A stretch of DNA of 62,025 bases, from assembly GCF_022548875.1 (NCBI RefSeq), contig NZ_JAKZEW010000007.1, positions 58,256 to 120,280 of the forward strand, given 5' to 3'. This document shows, piece by piece, positions 1-7,717 of this stretch. Position numbers and translations under genes: made by a program. The DNA comes from Glycomyces sp. L485. Its GTDB lineage: Bacteria; Actinomycetota; Actinomycetes; Mycobacteriales; Micromonosporaceae. The notes beneath the pieces were generated by a model. That model saw only the letters and a list, made by a program, of their open reading frames with translations, made no database searches and had not been told where the DNA came from. Each line of letters begins with the position of its first letter. The first letter of the stretch is position 1.

Positions 1-371
1 GCGTCGTCGAATTGGGCGATGGTGGCGCCGTTGTCGGCGTTCCACTCCCACACGTCCAGCACCATGTTCGAGTGCCGCGCCTGGATGCGGTAGTAGCCGC
101 CGCCCGCGTCGATGAACCGGAACTGCTGGTTCGTCCCGCCGGTGTTGTTCCATTGGATGATCTCGGCGCCCGGCTCGGTCGAGCGGTCGAGGACGTCGAG
201 GACGAGGCCGGAGTGCCGGGATTCGATGAAGTACCACGTTCCGGTCTCGACCGCTCGCGCCGAGCGGGTGGCGAGGAACCCCGTGCTCGCCGCCACGGGA
301 ACGGCCGCCGTCAGGCCGGCGACCTTCCAGAAGCGGCGCCTGGAGTACTTGCCGTTGAAGATGTTCTCCAT
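1..371 (-). CDS. Tat-exported RICIN-type lectin domain protein (3' end off the window)
   Basis: The reading frame is open from ATG at 371 to the window edge, giving about 123 residues. The N-terminus has a twin-arginine leader (SRRRFW at residues 10-15, then a hydrophobic stretch), so export by Tat is expected. From about residue 44 it reads as a ricin B/CBM13 beta-trefoil: two repeats containing LVLDV and MVLDV with NQQFRF between them. These domains bind sugars and are commonly attached to secreted glycoside hydrolases or polysaccharide lyases; any catalytic domain would lie beyond the edge. A GAAAGGA ribosome site precedes the start. The leader closely resembles that of the pectate lyase next door, and a similar operator lies upstream, so co-regulation is inferred. 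Confidence 0.8.
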   Translation of the reverse strand, partial: MENIFNGKYSRRRFWKVAGLTAAVPVAASTGFLATRSARAVETGTWYFIESRHSGLVLDVLDRSTEPGAEIIQWNNTGGTNQQFRFIDAGGGYYRIQARHSNMVLDVWEWNADNGATIAQFDD

Positions 372-435
372 ATCGTAGCGATCCTTTCGGAGGAGGGGGA
401 GACGTCAACACATTTAGACATCTCGATAGAAGGAT

Positions 436-447
436 GCTAGCGGTTGC
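436..447. promoter_or_regulatory. LacI-type operator candidate upstream of the lectin gene
   Basis: GCTAGCGGTTGC matches the CG-centred palindrome GCAANCGNTTGC with one mismatch. On the minus strand it lies between a TTGTAG -35-like hexamer and a TAGCAT -10-like hexamer spaced 18 bases apart. The same arrangement, with a perfect site, is seen at 28908-28919. Confidence 0.5.
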
Positions 448-449
448 AT

Positions 450-672
450 GAGAGTGCCTACAAGTCCCCGCCCTCAATCGTCTCAAGTAGGTGGGAAAGG
501 GGCCGGCCATCGCTTGTCGGTCCCGATATGCGGTTGTGACTGGAGTGACTGGGCCGCGCCGGCGAACGGACGCGGACCGTGCCGCTGCCGCCGATGGCAC
601 CGGAGGCGGTGACCGAGGTCGGCGGACTCTGCGCCGCCCCGCCGGTCGCTGTCGCGCCGCTGCGGCGAGGAG
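450..672. other. Intergenic stretch without a gene
   Basis: Apart from the lectin promoter/operator on its left and the lyase terminator on its right, I see no convincing coding signal here; the open frames that cross it have no ribosome site and no recognisable protein. Confidence 0.5.
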
Positions 673-700
673 GCGCCCGGCCGGAACCCCGGCCGGGCGC
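673..700 (-). terminator. Terminator hairpin after the pectate lyase gene
   Basis: A perfect 12-bp inverted repeat (673-684 with 689-700) around an AACC loop lies 27 bases past the lyase stop codon. There is no long T tract, which is usual for high-GC actinobacteria. Confidence 0.65.
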
Positions 701-726
701 GCTGTCGTGGGGGAGTCGAAATCAAG

Positions 727-1695
727 TCACCTGGCTCCGGCTCCGCCGCTCACGATGGAGGCGACCTGCGAGGGCGTGTCGAGCCTGAATGAGTACGGCA
801 CTCCCGGGACCGACCCGCTGCTGACGGGCGCGGGGGAGTTGACCAGGTGGTTGTTCCGCGACACCACCCGGCCGGGTCCGGAGCTGCCCTGTCCGAGGTC
901 GACGGTGCGGTTGCAGTTCTCGAAGTAGTTCCCTTCGACGAGGACCCCTGCGTCCATGGTCGTCGCCACGCAGTACGACCGGACGTTGCGGTAGTAGTTG
1001 TTGTAGACGTGGACGGGGTTGCCGAAGCGGACCCGCGGTGTTCGCTGGGTGGTGCCGTTGAAGTAGTTGTGGTGGTAGGAGACCCGCAGGTGTCCCCGGT
1101 CCTGGCCGCCGTTGTTGTCGGAGTGCCCGAGCAGCATGGTCTTGTTGGTGCCGTTGAACCGGTTCCAGGAGACGGTGATGAAGTCCGATCCCCGCTTGAT
1201 GTCGCAGGCGCCGTCGTTGCCGGCCCCGAAGGTGTTGTGGTCGATCCAGATGTTGGTCGACTGCCGCTGGACGTTGATCGCGTCGTCGGAGTAGTCGCGG
1301 AAGGTCAGGTTCTGGACGATGACATTGCGCGTCTGGTCCAAGTTGAGCCCGCCTCTGGTGATGGTGGCGCCGGAGTTGCCGATGATCGTGGTGTTAGGCC
1401 CGACTTTGACCATGCCCGACAGGTTGATGGTGCCGCTGACCCGCACGATCTTGCGCGAGCTGCCGCTGACGGCCGAGGCGAAGGCCGAAGCCGACGAGAC
1501 GGTCGTGGTGCCGCCGCCGGCGCCGCCGGTCGTGCCGCCGTTCTGAGTGGCCCAGCCGACGGGGCTGCCTTGCTGGGCATGGGCCTCCCGGGCGTCCCAG
1601 GCGAGACTCGAGGCGGCGAACGGTACGGCGGCCGCGAGGCCGGCGATGGCCCAGAATCGGCGCCTGGAGTGGTTGCCGTCGAAGACATGCTCCAT
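727..1695 (-). CDS. Secreted pectate lyase, polysaccharide lyase family 1
   Basis: The 322-residue protein cleaves polygalacturonate by beta-elimination in a right-handed beta-helix fold. Residues 1-41 form a Tat leader (SRRRFW then a hydrophobic stretch ending AHAQ). The mature part has the PL1 signatures: WIDHNTF near residue 150, where Asp/His form part of the calcium-binding face, and RTPRVRFG near residue 219, which carries the catalytic arginine region. Length is normal for a single-domain PL1 enzyme. The start is fixed by AAAGGA seven bases upstream, and a TATAAT box lies 25 bases from the start. The neighbouring lectin and acetyl-esterase genes and the shared operators point to pectin breakdown outside the cell. 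Confidence 0.93.
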   Translation of the reverse strand: MEHVFDGNHSRRRFWAIAGLAAAVPFAASSLAWDAREAHAQQGSPVGWATQNGGTTGGAGGGTTTVSSASAFASAVSGSSRKIVRVSGTINLSGMVKVGPNTTIIGNSGATITRGGLNLDQTRNVIVQNLTFRDYSDDAINVQRQSTNIWIDHNTFGAGNDGACDIKRGSDFITVSWNRFNGTNKTMLLGHSDNNGGQDRGHLRVSYHHNYFNGTTQRTPRVRFGNPVHVYNNYYRNVRSYCVATTMDAGVLVEGNYFENCNRTVDLGQGSSGPGRVVSRNNHLVNSPAPVSSGSVPGVPYSFRLDTPSQVASIVSGGAGAR

Positions 1696-1720
1696 GTCAA
1701 GGTCCTTTCATAAAGAGGAC

Positions 1721-1726
1721 ATTATA
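1721..1726 (-). promoter_or_regulatory. Pectate lyase -10 box
   Basis: A perfect TATAAT (read on the minus strand) lies 25 bases before the lyase start codon, which implies a 5' UTR of about 19-20 bases containing the AAAGGA site. No good -35 is visible at the usual spacing, as expected for an activated or regulated promoter. Confidence 0.6.
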
Positions 1727-1753
1727 GTTAAATGTCTGGATATGTCTGGCAAT

Positions 1754-1785
1754 ATTAGCGGTTGCTTGATAACGCTTGCGGTTGC
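1754..1785. promoter_or_regulatory. Overlapping LacI-type half-sites upstream of the pectate lyase
   Basis: Three CG-centred matches to GCAANCGNTTGC overlap here (1754-1765, 1768-1779, 1774-1785), each with a good TTGC half-site and two or three mismatches in the other half. They lie 30-60 bases upstream of the lyase -10 box and in the divergent region shared with the esterase gene. The repressor identity is inferred from the operator class only. Confidence 0.45.
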
Positions 1786-1909
1786 GAGTTCTCGGTAACA
1801 TTTCGCCGAAAATTCCCACAAAACCACCAAAAATATGCAAACTTGCCGTCAATGTTGAGGGGTGTGTGACACTGTGGCTTTTCCCGTGCGCCTGTGCTAA
1901 GAATTCGCC

Positions 1910-2875
1910 ATGGCACTTTTCGACCTACCGCTCGACGAACTCCGCGAGTACCGGCCCGACGTCCCTGAACCGGCCGGCTTCGACGAGTTCTGGAAGCAGA
2001 CCCTCACCGAAACCGGCGCCCACGACCTCGACGTCCGGCTCGAAGCCGTCGAGACCGGCCTCACCACCGTCGACGTCTTCGACCTCGCCTTCGCCGGCTG
2101 GGGCGGCCACGCGATCAAGGGCTGGCTCCTGCTGCCCAAAGGCATCGAAGGCCCCCTGCCGTGCGTCGTGGAGTACATCGGATACTCCGGCGGCCGCTCA
2201 TTCCCCTGGGCGCACACCACCTACCCCGCCGCCGGCTGGGCCCACCTGGTGATGGACACCCGCGGCCAGGGCTACGGCAACTGGCAGCCTGGCGACACCG
2301 GCGACCCTTACGGCACCACCGGCCCCACCAACCGCGGCTGGATGACACAGGGCCTCGAGTCCCCCGAGCACTACTACTACCGGCGCGTCTTCACCGACGC
2401 CTACCGCGCTGTCGACGTCGCCAAGGGCCACGAGGCCATCGACGCCGACAGGATCGTCATCGCCGGCGGCAGCCAGGGCGGCGGCATCACCCAGGCTGTC
2501 GGCGGTCTACGAGACGATGTGGCGGGCGCGATGATCGACGTGCCGTTCCTGACGCACTTCCGCCGCGCCGTCACCATCACCGACTCCTTCCCGTACCAGG
2601 AGATCGTCGAGTTCCTGTCCGGACAGCGCCTGCGTGAGGACCGCGTCTTCGAGACGCTCTCCTACTTCGACGGCGTCCACTTCGCCGCCCGGGGCACCGC
2701 TCCGGCTCTGTACTCGGTCGGCCTGATGGACGACATCTGCCCGCCGTCGACGGTCTTCGCCGCGTACAACCGCTGGCAGGGCGAGAAGCGGATCACCGTG
2801 TGGCCGTGGAACAAGCACGAAGGCGGCGGCATCCACCAGCGCGGCGAGCACCTCAAGTTCCTCGCCGAGCGCTGA
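1910..2875 (+). CDS. Acetyl xylan esterase/cephalosporin-C deacetylase family hydrolase (CE7)
   Basis: The 321-residue alpha/beta hydrolase has family-typical length and no signal peptide, so it should act inside the cell, removing acetyl groups from imported acetylated oligosaccharides. The nucleophile elbow GGSQGG places the catalytic Ser at 188; the acid lies in GLMDDICPPST (Asp 274/275) and the base in NKHEGGG (His 303). The N-terminal part, with FDEFW near residue 24, and the RGQG motif at 118-121 are typical of CE7 enzymes. It diverges from the pectate lyase, sharing a 214-base promoter region that carries the LacI-type half-sites. No strong ribosome site is visible before ATG at 1910. 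The natural substrate, plant cell-wall acetyl esters, is inferred from context. Confidence 0.9.
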   Translation: MALFDLPLDELREYRPDVPEPAGFDEFWKQTLTETGAHDLDVRLEAVETGLTTVDVFDLAFAGWGGHAIKGWLLLPKGIEGPLPCVVEYIGYSGGRSFPWAHTTYPAAGWAHLVMDTRGQGYGNWQPGDTGDPYGTTGPTNRGWMTQGLESPEHYYYRRVFTDAYRAVDVAKGHEAIDADRIVIAGGSQGGGITQAVGGLRDDVAGAMIDVPFLTHFRRAVTITDSFPYQEIVEFLSGQRLREDRVFETLSYFDGVHFAARGTAPALYSVGLMDDICPPSTVFAAYNRWQGEKRITVWPWNKHEGGGIHQRGEHLKFLAER

Positions 2876-2892
2876 GCGGTCAGGGCCGGACG

Positions 2893-3687
2893 TCAGCGGA
2901 TCCCCAGGCGCTCCAACGCATGCTCATGCAGCAGGCCGTTGGTCGCGACCGCGGAGCCGCCGTCCGGCCCCGGCCGTCCCCTCAGATCGGTGAAGGTCCC
3001 CCCGGCCTCCTCGACGAGCAAGGCCAGCGGCGCCAGATCCCACAGCGCCACTTCGGGTTCGGCTGCGATGTCGACGCAGCCTTCGGCGAGCAGGCAGTAC
3101 GAGTAGAAGTCGCCGAAGCCGCGCTCACGCCAGGCCTCGTGCAGCATCGCCAGCATGGCGCCCTCGCGGCCCGCCTTCGTCCACCCGGTGATCGAGGAGA
3201 TGCTCACCGACGCGTCGGACAGCTTCGCGACCTTCGAGACGTGGATCCGCTTGCCCGCGCGCTGGCTGCGCCCGGCGTAGGCGCCCGCGCCCTTCATGGC
3301 CCACCAGCGCCGGTCGAGCGCCGGGGCGCTGACGACGCCGACGACGGGCTCGCCTCGGTCGAACAGCGCGATGAGCGTAGCCCAGATCGGCACGCCGCGA
3401 ACGTAGTTGCGAGTGGCGTCGATCGGGTCGACGACCCATTTGCGGCCGGATGCGCCGGGGTTGTCGCCGAACTCCTCGCCGTAGACGCCGTCGCGGGGCC
3501 TGGCCCTGGCGAGAGTGGAGCGGATGACCTCCTCGATGGTGGTGTCCGCGTCGGAGACCTCGGTCATGTCCGGTTTGGTGGAAATCTGCAGGTCCGAGGC
3601 GCGGAACCGTTCTGAGCCGATCCGGGAGGCGCTGTCGGCGAGCATGTGCGCGAGGCCGAGATCGTCGTTATAGCTCGAGGTGGGCAT
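2893..3687 (-). CDS. hisN: Histidinol-phosphatase, inositol monophosphatase family
   Basis: The protein dephosphorylates L-histidinol phosphate in histidine synthesis. It has the magnesium-dependent IMPase signatures: GEE at residues 70-72, DPIDATRNYVRG from residue 87, and WDLAP at 216-220. DATRNYV rather than the DGTxNF of true inositol phosphatases is typical of actinobacterial HisN. I chose ATG at 3687 (264 residues) over ATG at 3696 because a TAATAT box ends seven bases before it, the spacing of a leaderless transcript, and the upstream ATG lies inside that box. It follows rsgA by 14 bases on the same strand, so it may be transcribed both from its own promoter and by read-through. Confidence 0.9.
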   Translation of the reverse strand: MPTSSYNDDLGLAHMLADSASRIGSERFRASDLQISTKPDMTEVSDADTTIEEVIRSTLARARPRDGVYGEEFGDNPGASGRKWVVDPIDATRNYVRGVPIWATLIALFDRGEPVVGVVSAPALDRRWWAMKGAGAYAGRSQRAGKRIHVSKVAKLSDASVSISSITGWTKAGREGAMLAMLHEAWRERGFGDFYSYCLLAEGCVDIAAEPEVALWDLAPLALLVEEAGGTFTDLRGRPGPDGGSAVATNGLLHEHALERLGIR

Positions 3688-3694
3688 GCGCCTC

Positions 3695-3700
3695 ATATTA
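3695..3700 (-). promoter_or_regulatory. Leaderless-type -10 box of hisN
   Basis: TAATAT on the minus strand is followed by seven bases and then the ATG at 3687, so transcription would start at or next to the start codon. Confidence 0.5.
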
Positions 3701-3701
3701 C

Positions 3702-4694
3702 TCAGGTCTTACCGTCGGACTCCGCCAGCGAGGTGAGCATGCGGCGGAACGAGTCCAGTCGGCCGGCCATCGGATCGTCGGCGCCGATCGCGGCGTCGAG
3801 CGCGCAGTCGCCGATCTCGGGGGTGTGGGTGCAGCCCCTCGGGCAGTCGGCGGCGATCTCGGCGAGTTCGGGGAAGGCCTTGAGTATCGAGTCGGGCGTG
3901 ACGTGGGCGAGGCCGAAGGAGCGCACGCCCGGTGTGTCGATGACCCAGCCTCCGCCGGGCAGTTCGAGGGCGACGGTGCTGGTCGAGGTATGGCTGCCCT
4001 TGCCGATCGACCGGACCTCGCCGACGGCCCGCCCGGCTCCCGGCACCAGGCGGTTGATCAGCGTGGACTTCCCGACCCCGGAGTGTCCGAAGAAGACGTT
4101 CTCCTGGTCGGCCAGGAGCTCCACGAGATGGTCGAGCGGCTCGTCCGGGCGCGTGGTGACCGTCGTCAGCTCCAGCTGCGAGTAGTAGTTCTCGACCTCC
4201 GCGACGAGTTCGGGGGCCAGGTCGGTCTTGGTCAGGCACAGCACGGGGGCGACGGCGGCGTCGTAGGCGGCCACGAGGCATCGGTCGACGAAGCCGTAGC
4301 GCAGCGGCGGGTCGACGAGGCTCGCGACGATGACCAGCCGGTCGACGTTGGCTACGACGACGCGCTCGGTGGCGCTGTCGTCGTCGGCGGAGCGGCGCAG
4401 CTGACCGTGCCTGGGTTCGATCCGCACGATCCTGGCGAGGGTGCCCTCGCGTCCCGACAAGTCGCCGACGAGCGCGGCTCGGTCGCCGACGACTATCGAC
4501 TGCTTGCCCAGCTCACGGGCCTTCATCGCGGTGACGGCGTCGCCGTCGACCAGGCAGGTGTAGCGGCCGCGGTCGACGGCGGTGACGAAGCCGGAGCGGG
4601 CGTTCTCGTGCTTGGGGCGGATCTTGGTCCGGGGTCGGGAACGACGCGCGGGGCGGACACGCACGTCGTCTTCGTCGTACTCCCGGGCCGGCAC
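3702..4694 (-). CDS. rsgA: Ribosome small subunit-dependent GTPase A
   Basis: This 330-residue circularly permuted GTPase checks late 30S subunit maturation. An N-terminal OB fold (RYTCLVDGDAVTAMKA) is followed by the GTPase motifs in permuted order: G4 LTKTD, then G1 GHSGVGKST, then G3 DTPG. A C-terminal zinc knuckle CPRGCTH...C follows. The frame runs much further upstream, but the real start is GTG at 4694, whose first base is the last base of the aroA TAG stop; from there the protein begins PAREYDEDDVRVRP, which matches the N-terminal style of actinobacterial RsgA. The overlap implies translational coupling with aroA. Confidence 0.92.
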   Translation of the reverse strand: MPAREYDEDDVRVRPARRSRPRTKIRPKHENARSGFVTAVDRGRYTCLVDGDAVTAMKARELGKQSIVVGDRAALVGDLSGREGTLARIVRIEPRHGQLRRSADDDSATERVVVANVDRLVIVASLVDPPLRYGFVDRCLVAAYDAAVAPVLCLTKTDLAPELVAEVENYYSQLELTTVTTRPDEPLDHLVELLADQENVFFGHSGVGKSTLINRLVPGAGRAVGEVRSIGKGSHTSTSTVALELPGGGWVIDTPGVRSFGLAHVTPDSILKAFPELAEIAADCPRGCTHTPEIGDCALDAAIGADDPMAGRLDSFRRMLTSLAESDGKT

Positions 4695-6016
4695 TAGGCG
4701 CCCGCTCCCCCGGCGTTGCCGTGTCCGAGGATCGCCTGCTCCCAGACGCTCGCGAAGTCGGGCCAGGTCTTGGAGGTGCAGGCGACGTCGGAGACACTGA
4801 AATCGGGGGTGACCAGGCCGGTGATGGCACCCGCGTGGGCCATGCGGTGGTCGGCGTAGGTCTCCCAGGTCATCGGCCGGGTCGCCCGGGCGGTGACCTT
4901 GAGCCCGTCGTCGTATTCGACGACCTCGGCGCCGAGTTTGGTGAGCTCCCTGACGAGCGCGGCGATGCGGTCGGTCTCGTGGCCCCTGATGTGGGCGACG
5001 CCCCGGATCGAGGAGGTGCCCCTGGAGACGCCGAACAGCGCGGCCAGGGACGGGGTGAGCTCGGAGGCGTCCGCGAGGTCGAGGTCGACGCTCAACGTCG
5101 AGGGTGAGCCGACGACGGTGAGGCCGCCGCGGGTCCATTCGACGCGCGAGCCCATCTCGACGAGGATGTCGCGGATCTTGTCTCCGGCCTGGGTGGTCTC
5201 GGTCGGCCAGTCCTCGACGGTGAGGTGCCCGCCGACGACGACCGCCGCGCACAGGAACGGGGCGGCGTTCTGGAGGTCGGGCTCGATGACCCATTCGCGG
5301 CCGGACAGCTCGCCGGGGGCGACCTTCCAGCGGTTCCCCTCGGAGTCGTCGACTTCGGCGCCGGCCTGGCGGAGCATCTGGACGACCATGTCGAGGTAGG
5401 GGCGGCTCGGCACGGGGCGGTCGCCGATGTGGCGCAGGTCGAGGCCGTTCTCGAAGCGAGGAGCGGCCATGAGCAGGGCGCTTACCAGCTGGGAGGTCTT
5501 GGAGGCGTCGACGGCGAGCTCACCGCCCTTGACGCCGCCGGTGGCGCGGACGGTGAACGGCAGGGCCGCGCGGCCGCCGTCGTCGACCTCGACGCCGAGG
5601 TCCCGCAGGGCCTTGATGACGCCGTCGTTGGGCCGCTTGCGGGCGTGCGGGTCGCCGTCGAAGGCCACCGGGCCCGAGGCGAGCGCGGCGACGGGGGGCA
5701 GGAAGCGCATGACGGTGCCGGCGAGACCGCAGTCGACGTCGGTGCCGCCGTGCAGTGGAGCGGGATTGACCGTCCACAGGTCGTCGTCACTGGTGTCGAT
5801 CTCGGCGCCCAGTGAGCGCAGGCCGTCGACCATGAGGAGCGTGTCGCGCGAATAGAGCGGTCGCCGGATGGTCGAGGGGGTGGTCGCGAGGCTCGCCAGG
5901 ACGAGCGCGCGGGCGGTCATCGACTTCGAGCCGGGGACGCGGACGACGGCGTCGAGCTCGCGCTCGGCGTACGGCGGCGTCCAACGGCGTTGCTTCGGTG
6001 CGGCTGTTCCTGTCAC
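4694..6016 (-). CDS. aroA: 3-phosphoshikimate 1-carboxyvinyltransferase (EPSP synthase)
   Basis: The enzyme joins phosphoenolpyruvate to shikimate 3-phosphate in aromatic amino acid synthesis. The 440-residue protein has PGSKSMTARALVLASLA near the N-terminus (residues 28-44), SRDT near 56, GLAGTVMRFLPP in the PEP-site loop, RPSRPYL-type residues (PVPSRPYLD), and RGHETDRIAAL plus DHRMAHA in the C-terminal half. Where E. coli has Pro 101 in that loop this protein has Phe, as I recall for other actinobacterial AroA proteins. The start is GTG at 6016; TAGAAT six bases upstream suggests a leaderless transcript. It heads the aroA-rsgA-hisN run and diverges from the SRAP gene. Confidence 0.93.
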   Translation of the reverse strand: MTGTAAPKQRRWTPPYAERELDAVVRVPGSKSMTARALVLASLATTPSTIRRPLYSRDTLLMVDGLRSLGAEIDTSDDDLWTVNPAPLHGGTDVDCGLAGTVMRFLPPVAALASGPVAFDGDPHARKRPNDGVIKALRDLGVEVDDGGRAALPFTVRATGGVKGGELAVDASKTSQLVSALLMAAPRFENGLDLRHIGDRPVPSRPYLDMVVQMLRQAGAEVDDSEGNRWKVAPGELSGREWVIEPDLQNAAPFLCAAVVVGGHLTVEDWPTETTQAGDKIRDILVEMGSRVEWTRGGLTVVGSPSTLSVDLDLADASELTPSLAALFGVSRGTSSIRGVAHIRGHETDRIAALVRELTKLGAEVVEYDDGLKVTARATRPMTWETYADHRMAHAGAITGLVTPDFSVSDVACTSKTWPDFASVWEQAILGHGNAGGAGA

Positions 6017-6022
6017 GGGCCC

Positions 6023-6028
6023 ATTCTA
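6023..6028 (-). promoter_or_regulatory. Leaderless-type -10 box of aroA
   Basis: TAGAAT (minus strand) is separated from the GTG at 6016 by six bases, with no ribosome binding site between them. Confidence 0.55.
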
Positions 6029-6069
6029 GTGTGCGGACGATGCGGGCCCCGATTGTCGGTGCCCGGCGA

Positions 6070-6075
6070 TAGCGT
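6070..6075 (+). promoter_or_regulatory. Leaderless-type -10 box of the SRAP gene
   Basis: TAGCGT is followed by six bases and the ATG at 6082; no room is left for a Shine-Dalgarno leader. Confidence 0.5.
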
Positions 6076-6081
6076 GGGGTC

Positions 6082-6822
6082 ATGTGTGGGAGGTACGCCA
6101 ACAGCAAGTCCGGCGGCGACATGGCCGCCCTGTTCGAGGCCGACGATCTCATCGCCGGCGCGAAGCAAGGTCCTGGCTCGCGATCTTCGCCAGGATGGGC
6201 ACCCAGCTACAACATCGCGCCCACGGTGTCGGCGCCGGTGGTGCGGCGATCGAAGAGCCGGGACGAGCGCGTGGTGGAGCTGGCGCGGTGGGGCCTGGTG
6301 CCGCCGTGGTCGCCCGATCCGTCGATCGGTACGCGGATGTTCAACGCCCGCATCGAGACCGTTGCCACCTCGAAGGCCTACAAGCGGCCTTTCTCCTCGC
6401 GGCGGGCGCTGATCCCGGCCGACGGCTGGTACGAGTGGCGCAAGCTCCCTGATGGCGGGAAGCAGCCGTACTATTTCACCCTTCCGGGCGGCGTCGTGTT
6501 CGCCGGACTGTGGGAGACCTGGAGTCGAGACGATACGAGCCTGCTGAGCTTCACGGTGCTCACCTGCCCGGCGGTGGGCGAGGCGATCGAGACGGTCCAC
6601 GACCGGATGCCGTATGTCCTTCCGCCAGAGCGGTTCGCGGCCTGGCTGGGCGAGGAGGAGGCCGACGAGGGCGAGCTCCTCGCGGGACCGGTTCCCCAGC
6701 TGCCGCGGAACCTGGAGATCAGGAAGGTCGGACGCGCGGTGGGCCGCGCGGGCAACGACGGTCCCGAGTTGATTCGCCCGGTTGATGCCGAGGAGGGGCC
6801 TTCTACCCTCCCAGGAATGTGA
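6082..6822 (+). CDS. SOS response-associated peptidase (SRAP; YedK/HMCES family)
   Basis: SRAP proteins form a stable thiazolidine crosslink with abasic sites in single-stranded DNA, shielding them from breakage. The catalytic Cys 2 is exposed once the initiator Met is removed (MCGRYAN). The other family signatures are present: YNIAPT near residue 44, RWGLVPPW, MFNARIET with the conserved Asn/Arg/Glu, IPADGWYEW with the catalytic Glu, and HDRMP with the catalytic His near residue 174. Length (246 residues) is normal. It is divergent from aroA; SRAP, aroA, rsgA and sigR are also clustered in mycobacteria as I recall, so the position is ancestral. Confidence 0.92.
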   Translation: MCGRYANSKSGGDMAALFEADDLIAGAKQGPGSRSSPGWAPSYNIAPTVSAPVVRRSKSRDERVVELARWGLVPPWSPDPSIGTRMFNARIETVATSKAYKRPFSSRRALIPADGWYEWRKLPDGGKQPYYFTLPGGVVFAGLWETWSRDDTSLLSFTVLTCPAVGEAIETVHDRMPYVLPPERFAAWLGEEEADEGELLAGPVPQLPRNLEIRKVGRAVGRAGNDGPELIRPVDAEEGPSTLPGM

Positions 6823-6967
6823 TGTCTATCATATTTGATCAACGGTATCTGTACCCTTGCGCGTCGCTCTTTCGTGTACAAGCCGCCGTCGACGGTGTCC
6901 ATCAGTTCCCCCCGAGGGCTTCGAGGCCCCCGGAGGCGTCGGCGGCGGAAGGCAAAGGGAGGCAGAT

Positions 6968-7318
6968 ATGCGGCGGATCCGCCCCGACGAAGTAGCGCGA
7001 GCCCGGAGGGACCCCCGGCTGCTCGACGCCTACGAATACCGCAATGAGATCAAAGGCCACTACCGCATGAGCGGGGACGACTGGCTGCGCCGGGGCAACT
7101 GCGCCGACGCCGACCCCGAGGTCATGTTCCCCGAGCCCCGCGAGCCCGTCGACGACGCGCTCAGGCTCTGTGCCTCGTGTCCCGTGAGGACCCCGTGCCT
7201 GGTCCGGGCGCTCGAAGCGCGTGACCGGCACGGCATCTGGGGGGCCACGGCCCCGCGGGAGCGCCGAGCGATGATCGAGGCTTGGAAGGACATCAACCCC
7301 CTCGCGGTGGGAGCCTGA
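6968..7318 (+). CDS. WhiB family iron-sulfur transcription regulator
   Basis: WhiB proteins carry a [4Fe-4S] cluster that senses oxygen or nitric oxide and bind sigma factor or DNA. The four cluster ligands are Cys 45, 68, 71 and 77 (GNCADADPEVMF, then LCASCPVRTPC), followed by the turn GIWGA at 89-93 and a basic RERR segment. It is 116 residues from ATG at 6968, with AGGGAGG five bases upstream; the open frame continues upstream but without a better start. A 44-residue N-terminal extension precedes the first Cys and contains an acidic/basic helix. It sits directly before sigR; which WhiB subfamily it belongs to cannot be assigned with confidence. Confidence 0.88.
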   Translation: MRRIRPDEVARARRDPRLLDAYEYRNEIKGHYRMSGDDWLRRGNCADADPEVMFPEPREPVDDALRLCASCPVRTPCLVRALEARDRHGIWGATAPRERRAMIEAWKDINPLAVGA

Positions 7319-7344
7319 CCGGAAGAAGAGGAACCGAGGAGACC

Positions 7345-7375
7345 GCCGCGGCGCACGCCCAGGAGTGCCGCGGCC
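7345..7375 (+). terminator. Probable terminator after whiB
   Basis: An inverted repeat (7345-7356 with 7365-7375, one bulged base) with an eight-base loop follows the whiB stop by 27 bases and is followed by TTCTC. Confidence 0.45.
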
Positions 7376-7535
7376 TTCTCGTCGGCGTGATGCGGGAGGG
7401 TGAGCCTCCCCGGGCCGACGGCGGTGTCTGGTCCGCCGACCCGGGGCAGGCACTGGGAGTTCACGCGCCGATTTCTCGCCGCGATCAGGGCCCTGGCGGG
7501 CCCACTCACGATAACGATCGAGATCACCCAAAGTT

Positions 7536-7550
7536 ATGTATTCAATACAT
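7536..7550. promoter_or_regulatory. Perfect 15-bp palindrome in an AT-rich island
   Basis: ATGTATTCAATACAT is a perfect inverted repeat (7+1+7) inside the only strongly AT-rich segment of the 400-base gap between whiB and sigR. Its form suits a dimeric repressor site; the binding protein is unknown. Confidence 0.4.
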
Positions 7551-7622
7551 TTTTGAGCAATCAGGCTATTTCCGAACGGTCACCGACTGTGGCGATCGCG
7601 ACTGCCCAGTTCTCGCCCCGGC

Positions 7623-7648
7623 GGAATGAACCGCGGCCGCAGGGCGTT
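7623..7648 (+). promoter_or_regulatory. SigR-type promoter upstream of sigR
   Basis: GGAAT (7623-7627), exactly 18 bases, then GTT (7646-7648) is the promoter consensus known for Streptomyces SigR and close to that of mycobacterial SigH. It lies 69 bases before the upstream sigR start codon at 7718, so it would drive an autoregulated transcript encoding the N-terminally extended sigma factor. Confidence 0.7.
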
Positions 7649-7717
7649 GTGCGATTCGAGTCTCCACCGATGGCGGAGCCCGCGGGCCATGAGTACGCAC
7701 AGCGAGGAGAGCGCCGC

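Noticed and set aside
3702-5294. rsgA read as a 530-residue protein
   Set aside because: The first 200 residues are antisense-like Arg/His/Pro sequence inside aroA; the real start is GTG 4694.
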